Shown: positions 1-6,765 of the stretch, one piece after another
Layout: every line of letters begins with the position of its first letter
Numbering within the stretch: the first letter of the stretch is position 1
Assembly (NCBI GenBank): GCA_041589565.1
Contig: JBFHVL010000088.1
Location: forward strand, 1 to 13,489
Direction of reading: 5' to 3'
Origin: Pleionea sp041589565
Lineage (GTDB): Bacteria; Pseudomonadota; Gammaproteobacteria; Enterobacterales; Kangiellaceae
DNA length: 13,489 bases
Notes under the pieces: model-generated
Seen by the model: only the letters and a program-made list of their open reading frames with translations
The model's database searches: none
Told to the model about the DNA's origin: nothing
Translations under genes and position numbers: made by a program

Positions 1-1
1 A

Positions 2-211
2 CTGTTTTCCGACTGCCAAACTGGCGCTGTTCCACCTTTTGGTGATGCCTACCATATCAAAACGGTTGTTGATGAAGAGTTACTAGAGCAGGATAAAATT
101 TATCTGGAAGCAGGTGACCATGAAACGCTTTTAGAACTTGACAGAAAAAGTTTTAAAAAATTATTTGATCAGGATAATCAGGCTCACTTTAGTCACAAAT
201 GGAGTTATTGA
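2..211 (+). CDS. YbaK/ProX-family aminoacyl-tRNA deacylase domain protein (3' end only)
   Basis: The frame is open from the window edge to TGA at 209-211, giving the last 69 residues of a protein whose start lies outside the window. The segment SDCQTGAVPPFGDAYHIKTV near its beginning is the characteristic stretch of the YbaK/prolyl-tRNA-synthetase-associated fold: a G-A-[IV]-P-P-x-G core, followed by a Val-Asp pair and later an acidic 'EAGDHETLLELD' strand. Members hydrolyse mis-charged tRNAs in trans (for example Cys-tRNA-Pro or Ala-tRNA-Pro) in the cytoplasm, or are stand-alone relatives of that editing domain. Because the N-terminal half is missing, substrate class (YbaK, ProXp-ala or another) cannot be decided. 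The gene is followed immediately by a hairpin, so it is probably the last gene of its transcript. Confidence 0.8.
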   Translation: MFSDCQTGAVPPFGDAYHIKTVVDEELLEQDKIYLEAGDHETLLELDRKSFKKLFDQDNQAHFSHKWSY

Positions 212-221
212 CGATTAATTA

Positions 222-242
222 CCGAGGGGAGTTTCCCCTCGG
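222..242. terminator. Hairpin between converging genes, probable bidirectional terminator
   Basis: A perfect 9-bp GC-rich stem (CCGAGGGGA, 222-230, with TCCCCTCGG, 234-242) closes a 3-nt loop. It lies 10 nt after the stop of the plus-strand YbaK-like gene and 8 nt beyond the stop of the minus-strand ankyrin-like gene (251). The T-rich tail is short and interrupted on both sides (CTTTA on plus, TAATTAATC on minus). Termination in either direction is therefore likely but not textbook. Confidence 0.7.
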
Positions 243-250
243 CTTTAAAC

Positions 251-2128
251 CTAGTAAAAATTCATTAAACTACAACGATAAGGCGAAGGTGCAATAGCTT
301 CAGCCACAACCAGTTCGGGAATCTCTTTAGATATTGTTTTATATAACTTTATGTCACGTAATTTTAATTCAGCTATTGAGCGTAAGTTATTGTTAGTAAT
401 TTCTAAATCGAACTTCAAAAGAGCTTTAATACCATCAACCCTCTCTTGTTCGCTATCACATTGTCCGCTCTTAATTACAAAATCAATCGCGTTCTCCCCA
501 TATTGAGGCTCCTGATAGCGAACACCACTGTCATATATATAGTTTATAAGGTCTATATTACATTCGGAAGCAGCATAATCAAGTAGCATCAAACCAGTAT
601 CGAATCTTTGCTCTGGATGGATATTAAACAGCTCCAAAAACTGTACTACATTATTTTTAATCTTTGCCGTCCAGTACAGCTCATTGGTTTGAACTTCAAA
701 ACCAAGCTCGAGTAGTGCCCTTACACTCTTCGTTCCATTAGCCTGAAGCAAAATATCTTTCATGAATGAAGAACGAATATTGTTACTATTATCTAATTCT
801 TTAAACGTTTCAAAGGCGCTCTGATAGTTCCCTTTTTGAACTTCTCTTAAGACAGAAAAATATCCTCTTGGGCGGTTTCCCAGATCTTGTTTATCAACGT
901 GCTTCTTCGTCATGTAGCATGTTACTAAAGAAGGATCCTCTAAATTCAGTTCGTGCAATAACTCATCGGCTTCAGAGAAGATTTTCTCTAACTCCTCTAC
1001 CCTCTTAAAACCGGATTTATTTGCATGAAAGGCATCAAGACGCTTTATTCGGCATTTTTTTAGAGCTTTTAAAGAGTAATTACTTTCAGGATCAAATACT
1101 GTTCTATTCAAAAATATTTCTAGCTGACCTTGAACCTTCTGAGTATCTAAGTCAATTGAAGCATTGGTATTCGGCGTTTCTAGTAGAGTCAATCCCAAGT
1201 CTACAAACGACTGACGTTTTACACTCTTTGGCAAGTTATATAAAAAGTATCCACCAATATAGTTAAAATTCTCATCGGACATTATTCTGACAGGTAAACC
1301 TAGATTGAGAAAGTACTTAAACATTCCATTCTTGTCTTGCCACTCAAGGTTTGGATGAGAAAAAATCAAGAACTCCATAGGGTTTACACTAAACTTATTA
1401 TTAGAAACACCTCCACCAAGTTCAATGTACTTATAAAACAGCTCATCATTGCCATACTTTATGATCGACTCTAACAAATTTCGCGGTTCAAAATTGGCAC
1501 GAGTGCGTCCGTAAGGTTGATCAATATTTTCTATGTGACTCATTAGAGTAACTATTTCATCGCTAGATGCTTTACCGCTTTTAATTAATTCACCTACTTC
1601 CTCTGCAAGGACTAATTTCTTATCGAGGACCTTACTAACTTCACTAGCCGGGTTTAGCATCTCTAGCAACAGATCTGGACCAAAAACAAGTGAAAATCCC
1701 TCTGGTAAATTTTCACCTAATAAACTCTTCTCTCTACGACGAATATTTTCTTCGTAATCTGTTAGTTCAGCTTGTAATCGGTAAGACCTAAAACTATCAG
1801 TTAATAGCGCGTAAGCAATAAAGAACGGGTCACTACCATACTCTTGAACTAGACCTTTAAAGTAAGATTTTTCATTACCTTCTATTTTCCGAATGTTTTT
1901 ATTAAATGTATCTTCTAAATCTTTACAGTTTACTTCCAGCTCTTTTTTGGAGTATCCCACGTGAATCGGCTCAATATTTTCCTTATCTAATTCAGTAAGT
2001 CCTTCTCCAATATCGGTAACTACAATGTCCGAATTAAGTTCTTTCCCGTCATTTAGATTATCGAGAGCAAAATAAGCGACCAATGTTATGAATAAAAAAA
2101 ATGTTGCAATTAGTGCTTTCTTGTTCAT
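251..2128 (-). CDS. Membrane-anchored or exported protein with ankyrin-like repeats, function unknown
   Basis: This 625-aa protein belongs to no family I recognise. Residues 1-4 are basic (MNKK) and about residues 5-22 form one hydrophobic helix, so it is either anchored in the inner membrane with its body in the periplasm or secreted. No lipobox or clear cleavage site is seen. The rest is hydrophilic and mostly helical. Short helix-turn-helix units of the kind 'LLESIIKYGNDELFYKYIEL' (218-237), 'FKYFLNLGLPV' (270-280), 'VRALLELGFEV' (469-479) and 'LLDYAASECNIDLINYIYDS' (515-534) resemble degenerate ankyrin repeats, a protein-binding scaffold. The ATG at 2128 has GGAG 8 nt upstream. The gene is visibly more AT-rich than its neighbours, which hints at an accessory gene or different selection. 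It follows icmF on the same strand but behind a terminator hairpin. The reading frame and start are good; the ankyrin assignment is tentative. Confidence 0.75.
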   Translation of the reverse strand: MNKKALIATFFLFITLVAYFALDNLNDGKELNSDIVVTDIGEGLTELDKENIEPIHVGYSKKELEVNCKDLEDTFNKNIRKIEGNEKSYFKGLVQEYGSDPFFIAYALLTDSFRSYRLQAELTDYEENIRRREKSLLGENLPEGFSLVFGPDLLLEMLNPASEVSKVLDKKLVLAEEVGELIKSGKASSDEIVTLMSHIENIDQPYGRTRANFEPRNLLESIIKYGNDELFYKYIELGGGVSNNKFSVNPMEFLIFSHPNLEWQDKNGMFKYFLNLGLPVRIMSDENFNYIGGYFLYNLPKSVKRQSFVDLGLTLLETPNTNASIDLDTQKVQGQLEIFLNRTVFDPESNYSLKALKKCRIKRLDAFHANKSGFKRVEELEKIFSEADELLHELNLEDPSLVTCYMTKKHVDKQDLGNRPRGYFSVLREVQKGNYQSAFETFKELDNSNNIRSSFMKDILLQANGTKSVRALLELGFEVQTNELYWTAKIKNNVVQFLELFNIHPEQRFDTGLMLLDYAASECNIDLINYIYDSGVRYQEPQYGENAIDFVIKSGQCDSEQERVDGIKALLKFDLEITNNNLRSIAELKLRDIKLYKTISKEIPELVVAEAIAPSPYRCSLMNFY

Positions 2129-2175
2129 TTTGTTAACTCCATAAAAAAGGCGAGATTCATCTCGCCTTTAATCAA
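2125..2175 (-). CDS. Possible 16-codon leader ORF coupled to the ankyrin-like gene
   Basis: Directly after the icmF stop, the minus strand has AAGGAG (2186-2181), a strong ribosome binding site. Five nt later comes TTG (2175), opening a frame encoding MIKGEMNLAFFMELTK. Its TGA (2127-2125) overlaps the ATG of the downstream gene as ATGA, the classic translational-coupling overlap. The frame passes through both arms of the terminator hairpin at 2146-2169, so a translating ribosome would melt that hairpin. A 17-codon open frame is not improbable by chance and the start is not ATG, so this is a suggestion rather than a firm gene. Confidence 0.3.
   Translation of the reverse strand: MIKGEMNLAFFMELTK
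2143..2169 (-). terminator. Rho-independent terminator of icmF
   Basis: A 10-bp stem (AAAGGCGAGA at 2146-2155 pairing with TCTCGCCTTT at 2160-2169) closes a TTCA loop. On the minus strand a run of six T (2148-2143) overlaps and follows the 3' arm. It begins 15 nt after the icmF stop codon, the usual place for an intrinsic terminator. The ankyrin-like gene starts only 15 nt past the T run, and its ribosome binding site directly abuts the T run, leaving no room for a separate promoter downstream of the hairpin. Confidence 0.85.
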
Positions 2176-2184
2176 CAATACTCC

Positions 2185-5100
2185 TTACATATTGCGTCGA
2201 TACTGACCACCTACCTGATACAGAGCTCCGGAAATTTGTCCCAGTGTACAGTACTTAGTGGCTTCCATTATTTGAGTAAATACATTTTGGTTATGCAGTG
2301 CTGCCTGCTGAACTTCGTCCAACGCCTGTTTGGCTTCTTCGGCAAACCGTTCATGCTGACTTGCCACCGTACCAATTTGACGCTCACGTTCTTCCTTAGT
2401 GGAGCGAATCACTTCTTGCGGTATATTCGTCGGAGAACCTTTTGACGACAGGAAAGTATTTACACCGATAATCGGCAGCTCGCCGGTGTGTTTGAGTGTT
2501 TCGTAGTAGAGCGACTCTTCCTGAATCTTTGAGCGTTGGTACATGGTTTCCATTGCACCCAGCACTCCGCCACGTTCACTGATGCGTTCAAACTCACATA
2601 GCACAGCCTCTTCAACCAGGTCGGTCAGCTCTTCAATAATAAACGCCCCCTGTAGAGGGTTTTGGTTTTTCGCTAAACCTAACTCACGGTTAATGATTAA
2701 CTGTATCGCCATAGCACGACGCACAGACTCTTCCGTTGGTGTGGTGATGGCTTCATCATAAGCGTTGGTATGCAATGAGTTACAGTTATCGTAAATCGCA
2801 TACAGTGCCTGCAAGGTGGTACGAATATCGTTAAAGTCGATTTCCTGTGCGTGCAGTGAACGACCTGACGTTTGAATGTGATACTTCAACATTTGTGAAC
2901 GCGCATCGGCCTTATATTTATGCTTTAAGGCTTTTGCCCAAAGTCGACGAGCCACACGTCCCATAACGGCGTATTCTGGATCCATTCCGTTAGAGAAAAA
3001 GAACGAGAAGTTAGGCGCGAACTTGTTGATGTCCATGCCACGCGACAGGTAGTACTCGATAAAGGTAAATCCATTGGCCAGTGTAAAGGCTAATTGGGTA
3101 ATGGGATTAGCTCCCGCCTCGGCGATGTGATAACCGGAAATAGACACCGAATAGAAGTTACGAACGTTGTGATCGATGAAGTATTCCTGAACATCACCCA
3201 TTAAACGCAGTGCGAATTCGGTTGAGAAAATACAGGTATTTTGCGCCTGATCTTCTTTAAGAATGTCGGCCTGAACGGTACCACGAACAGCGGTTAAAGT
3301 TTCGGCTTTGATCTTGTTATAAACCTCAGCAGGCAACACTTGATCACCGGTAACACCCAATAACATCAACCCCAATCCGTCGTTACCTTCCGGCAACTCA
3401 CCTTCATAAGTGGGAACCGGCTGACCTTTGTCTTTATAGATGGCTTCTATTTTTTGTTTAACTTGCTGCTCCAGACCATTTTCTTTAATGTAGATTTCAC
3501 ATTGCTGATCGATGGCAGCATTCATAAAGAAGCCCACCAGAATTGGCGCAGGACCATTAATGGTCATGGAAACCGATGTTTTTGGATCGGCCAGGTTAAA
3601 GCCCGAATAAAGTTTTTTCGCATCATCCAGACAACAGACCGACACACCGGAGTTACCGATCTTACCGTAAATGTCGGGACGGAAGTCGGGATCTTCACCG
3701 TACAAGGTTACCGAGTCGAAAGCTGTCGATAAACGCTTGGCTGGCATACCCAATGAAACATAGTGAAAACGACGATTGGTTCGTTCCGGGCCGCCTTCAC
3801 CGGCAAACATACGCGTCGGATCTTCGCCTTCGCGTTTAAACGGAAACACGCCCGAGGTGTAAGGGAATTCACCAGGGAAGTTTTCCTGCAGGTTCCACTT
3901 AACAATGTCACCCCAACTGCGGTATTTAGGTACAGCAATTTTAGGAATTTTATTTTGCGACAAGCTTAGCGATTTGGTTTCGACTTTAATGTCTTTACCA
4001 CGCACTTGATAAATAAATTCATCGGCTTGATAACGCGAGGTTTTCTCTTCCCACTCTTCGAGCATCTTTTTATTTTGCCCGTCGAGTTTTAATTCCAGCT
4101 CTTGATAGGTTTGCTGTAGTGTTTCAACGACCTGATTACCGGACGAGTCAGACATTTCGTTAATCGTCTTCATGGTTGTTTCCAAACCATAAAGTTTGTC
4201 GGCGACTTCGGCCTGTTCTTTTACCCACTCGTCATATTTACGGTTGTTCTCGGCAATCTCTGCCAAGTAGCGCGTACGTTTTGGAGGAATAATGTAAATC
4301 TTCTCTGACATTTCATCAGAGATTTGAAAGTTTGACTGCAAATCGATACCGGTTTTCTCCACCATTTTATCCATAATGGCGCGATACAAACTATTAGTAC
4401 CAGGATCGTTAAACTGACTGGCAATGGTGCCATAAACCGGCATTTTTTCCGCATCTTGATCGAACAATTGATTATTACGCTGATATTGTTTTTTAACATC
4501 ACGTAATGCATCAAGTGCGCCACGCTTGTCGAATTTATTAATCGCAACGATGTCAGCAAAGTCGAGCATGTCGATTTTTTCCAGCTGAGTGGCAGCACCA
4601 AACTCAGGGGTCATCACATACATGGACAGATCAGAGTGCTCAACGATTTCGGTATCTGACTGACCGATACCGGAAGTTTCAAGAATGACCAGATCAAAAC
4701 CAGCTGCCTTAACCACATTCACGGCATCTTGAACATGAGGGGACAACGCAAGATTAGATTGTCGAGTCGCAAGTGAGCGCATATAAACCCGAGGATTATT
4801 AATCGAGTTCATACGAATACGATCACCTAACAAAGCACCACCGGTTTTACGCTTGGAAGGATCGACAGAAATAATGGCAATGGATTTGTCTTCGAAATCA
4901 AGCAGGAAGCGACGAACCAGTTCATCAACTAACGATGATTTACCTGCTCCACCCGTTCCGGTAATGCCTAATACTGGCGTATTGGAAGCATCCGCCTGCT
5001 GTTTAATTTTTTCAAACAACTCGATGTTTTGTTTACGATGATTTTCTGCTGCTGAAATCAATCGCGCAATGGCGTGCTGATCGCGTGACGTGAACTTTTC

Positions 5101-5568
5101 AACTTCGTCTTTCAGGTTGTCACCAGTAGTGAAATCCGAACGCATAACCAAATCATTGATCATGCCTTGTAAACCCAGTTCGCGTCCGTCATCTGGCGAG
5201 TAGACTCGGGTAATCCCGTAAGCGTGTAGTTCTTCCGCTTCATCGGGCAGAATGACGCCACCGCCACCAGCAAACAATTTGATATGACCGCAGCCGCGTT
5301 CATTCAATAAATCGTACATGTACTTTAAGTACTCAACGTGACCGCCCTGATAAGAGGTCATTGCAATGGCCTGCACGTCTTCCTGAATAGCACAATCAAC
5401 AATTTCCTGTACCGAACGATTGTGTCCCAGGTGAATCACCTCACAGCCCGTCGCCTGAATGATCCGCCGCATTATATTAATGGCAGCATCATGCCCATCG
5501 AACAGAGAGGCTGCCGTAACAACGCGCACTTTGTTCTTCGATTGATAAGGAACGGATTTATCGGCCAT
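2185..5568 (-). CDS. icmF: Fused isobutyryl-CoA mutase IcmF (B12 domain, G-protein chaperone, mutase)
   Basis: Adenosylcobalamin-dependent radical mutase that interconverts isobutyryl-CoA and n-butyryl-CoA (some homologues also act on isovaleryl/pivalyl-CoA) in branched-chain and short-chain acyl-CoA metabolism. The domain order is diagnostic. A cobalamin-binding domain (about 14-145) carries D24-G-H26, SYQGGH (72-77) and a Gly-rich GGGG (101-104); H26 is the expected lower cobalt ligand. A MeaB-like GTPase (about 195-405) has Walker A GITGTGGAGKSS (201-212), the DPSKRKTGGALLGDR switch (236-250), ETSGIGQSD (297-305) and NKFD (344-347). A helical linker follows, then the (beta/alpha)8 mutase domain (about 545-1110). 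The substrate-site segment V-F-P-F-K (574-578) has Phe where methylmalonyl-CoA mutases have Tyr, and SISGYHIAEAGA contains catalytic H814. At 1127 aa it is of family size. I chose ATG 5568 because AGGTGGTGA (5582-5574), an 8/9 match to the ideal Shine-Dalgarno sequence, ends 5 nt before it. An in-frame GTG (5580) and ATG (5574) upstream overlap that site. No acyl-CoA dehydrogenase or other pathway gene adjoins it. Confidence 0.95.
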   Translation of the reverse strand: MADKSVPYQSKNKVRVVTAASLFDGHDAAINIMRRIIQATGCEVIHLGHNRSVQEIVDCAIQEDVQAIAMTSYQGGHVEYLKYMYDLLNERGCGHIKLFAGGGGVILPDEAEELHAYGITRVYSPDDGRELGLQGMINDLVMRSDFTTGDNLKDEVEKFTSRDQHAIARLISAAENHRKQNIELFEKIKQQADASNTPVLGITGTGGAGKSSLVDELVRRFLLDFEDKSIAIISVDPSKRKTGGALLGDRIRMNSINNPRVYMRSLATRQSNLALSPHVQDAVNVVKAAGFDLVILETSGIGQSDTEIVEHSDLSMYVMTPEFGAATQLEKIDMLDFADIVAINKFDKRGALDALRDVKKQYQRNNQLFDQDAEKMPVYGTIASQFNDPGTNSLYRAIMDKMVEKTGIDLQSNFQISDEMSEKIYIIPPKRTRYLAEIAENNRKYDEWVKEQAEVADKLYGLETTMKTINEMSDSSGNQVVETLQQTYQELELKLDGQNKKMLEEWEEKTSRYQADEFIYQVRGKDIKVETKSLSLSQNKIPKIAVPKYRSWGDIVKWNLQENFPGEFPYTSGVFPFKREGEDPTRMFAGEGGPERTNRRFHYVSLGMPAKRLSTAFDSVTLYGEDPDFRPDIYGKIGNSGVSVCCLDDAKKLYSGFNLADPKTSVSMTINGPAPILVGFFMNAAIDQQCEIYIKENGLEQQVKQKIEAIYKDKGQPVPTYEGELPEGNDGLGLMLLGVTGDQVLPAEVYNKIKAETLTAVRGTVQADILKEDQAQNTCIFSTEFALRLMGDVQEYFIDHNVRNFYSVSISGYHIAEAGANPITQLAFTLANGFTFIEYYLSRGMDINKFAPNFSFFFSNGMDPEYAVMGRVARRLWAKALKHKYKADARSQMLKYHIQTSGRSLHAQEIDFNDIRTTLQALYAIYDNCNSLHTNAYDEAITTPTEESVRRAMAIQLIINRELGLAKNQNPLQGAFIIEELTDLVEEAVLCEFERISERGGVLGAMETMYQRSKIQEESLYYETLKHTGELPIIGVNTFLSSKGSPTNIPQEVIRSTKEERERQIGTVASQHERFAEEAKQALDEVQQAALHNQNVFTQIMEATKYCTLGQISGALYQVGGQYRRNM

Positions 5569-5573
5569 AACCA

Positions 5574-5582
5574 TCACCACCT
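5574..5582 (-). promoter_or_regulatory. Ribosome binding site that decides the icmF start
   Basis: On the minus strand AGGTGGTGA matches the anti-Shine-Dalgarno complement AGGAGGTGA at 8 of 9 positions and lies 5 nt before ATG 5568. The longer candidates starting at GTG 5580 or ATG 5574 would begin inside this element, so the short form (N-terminus MADKSVPY) is preferred. Confidence 0.65.
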
Positions 5583-5649
5583 GTACTTTGTGTATTAGTT
5601 AACCTATTGAATTTAATTGGTATTTTATTAGAAACGCTAATTCAAAAGG

Positions 5650-5660
5650 CTGGTCAGTCA
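5650..5660. promoter_or_regulatory. FadR-box-like half site, icmF-proximal
   Basis: On the minus strand TGACTGACCAG agrees with the FadR operator core GGTCNGACCNG except at two positions. It overlaps TTGACT, a -35-like hexamer for icmF (no good -10 follows at the right distance). It forms an inverted 8-bp repeat (CTGGTCAG / CTGACCAG) with the better site about 95 bp away. FadR-type regulators sense long-chain acyl-CoA. That one binds here is inference. Confidence 0.3.
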
Positions 5661-5747
5661 AATTTGGGTGGCAAATTTTACCATTGATCAGAGGCAGATA
5701 AAAAAATTTCACCGAAATGATTAAAGCCAGAGCCCCTTACCACCAAA

Positions 5748-5758
5748 GGTCTGACCAG
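5748..5758. promoter_or_regulatory. FadR-box-like operator, transporter-proximal
   Basis: GGTCTGACCAG matches every fixed base of the FadR core GGTCNGACCNG and contains the 9-bp palindrome GGTC-T-GACC. The flanks (CAAA and AG) do not match the wider 17-bp E. coli consensus. It lies just upstream of TAAAAT (5769-5774), a possible -10 for the plus-strand transporter, and about 180 bp upstream of the icmF start. A CCAGAGCC direct repeat (5727-5734 and 5755-5762) overlaps it. The rest of the 5583-5854 intergenic region shows no gene or B12-riboswitch box. Confidence 0.4.
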
Positions 5759-5854
5759 AGCCATAAGATAAAATCTATGTCTCCGCCATAAGCTGGCGCA
5801 TCTTCTTGCCTCGGTATACACTCTCCCGCTGCTTAACATTACCGAAATCCAACC

Positions 5855-6751
5855 ATGGGCCTGGGCGAAATTTTTTCTTTAGCGAGCGCTGTGATCTGGG
5901 CTTTTGCCGTGATTCTGTTTACCCGTATCGGAACTCGGCTTCCTCCGTTTGAGCTCAATTTGGTAAAAAACCTGATCGGCTTTTTGCTGCTGTTATTAAC
6001 TTCTCTAATTATCGAAGGTTTCGCTCTACCTTTAATGGACTTACAACAGTGGATGATTCTGATCGTCAGTGGGGTCATTGGGATTGCCGTTGCTGATACC
6101 CTTTATATGAAAGCACTCAATACCCTGGGCGCTGGCAGTACCGGTGTTATTGCCGCCCTCTACAGCCCGTTTGTGGTACTACTCTCAATGGCTTATCTCG
6201 GTGAAGCGCTATCGTTTTTACAATGGCTGGGACTCTTGGCCGTACTGAGTGGCGTACTACTAATCAGTCTTGAGAAACCACAAAAAGAGTTACCTGGTTC
6301 AATTCGACTTAAGGGAATCCTTTTGGGCGCTAGCTCGGTGTTTTTAACCGCACTGGGGGTTGTGATGATGAAACCCGTGCTGGAACAACAACCCTTTTTC
6401 TGGTCATCCAGTCTACGGTTTTTGGCGGGAATAATCGGGATGTTAATCTATCTCCGGTTTATTGGTAACTGGCGCGTCAGTGTGCAAATCATCTGCGCAC
6501 CTCAACAGTGGCCAACGATTATTGCCGCTAGTATTCTTGGCGGCTATTTGGCAATGACCTTATGGTTGGCAGGTTACAAGTACACGGATGCTTCCATTGC
6601 TGCCATTTTAAATGAAACCACCTCTATTTTTATCGTTCTACTGGCTTGGCTGATGTTAAAAGAGTCGGTATCACGAACCAAAATCCTTGGCTGCGCCTGT
6701 GCGTTTATTGGCGTGTGCCTGGTGCTTTTTAATGGCAATGCCACGGTTTGA
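5855..6751 (+). CDS. EamA/DMT-superfamily membrane transporter
   Basis: 298-aa inner-membrane protein of about ten transmembrane helices, in two homologous five-helix halves as in EamA (RhaT/YdcZ-like) drug/metabolite transporters. The half signatures are visible: helix 4/5 'YLGEALSFLQWLGLLAVLSG' (114-133) in the first half, and its counterpart 'LKESVSRTKILGCACAFIGV' in the second. Family members export amino acids, nucleosides or other small metabolites by proton antiport; the substrate cannot be read from the sequence. The start ATG 5855 (MGLGEIFSLASAVIWAF) fits the family but has no good Shine-Dalgarno sequence upstream. It is divergent from icmF, and its stop is only 14 nt from the stop of the convergent response-regulator gene, with no terminator visible between them. 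Confidence 0.88.
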   Translation: MGLGEIFSLASAVIWAFAVILFTRIGTRLPPFELNLVKNLIGFLLLLLTSLIIEGFALPLMDLQQWMILIVSGVIGIAVADTLYMKALNTLGAGSTGVIAALYSPFVVLLSMAYLGEALSFLQWLGLLAVLSGVLLISLEKPQKELPGSIRLKGILLGASSVFLTALGVVMMKPVLEQQPFFWSSSLRFLAGIIGMLIYLRFIGNWRVSVQIICAPQQWPTIIAASILGGYLAMTLWLAGYKYTDASIAAILNETTSIFIVLLAWLMLKESVSRTKILGCACAFIGVCLVLFNGNATV

Positions 6752-6765
6752 TGGCTTTGTTCAGA

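Noticed and set aside
1021..1266. 81-codon plus-strand frame inside the ankyrin-like gene
   Set aside because: It is antisense to a long open frame with a good start and ribosome binding site. It has no independent ribosome binding site or recognisable motif.
3454..4601. Open frames of 70-126 codons in other frames within icmF, and similar ones inside guaA and guaB
   Set aside because: They lie entirely inside strongly supported genes, have no domain signal, and arise from codon bias of the real frame.
5583..5854. Possible cobalamin riboswitch upstream of the B12-dependent icmF
   Set aside because: A GCCACCC string occurs on the minus strand, but the conserved B12 box and the surrounding paired elements are absent.
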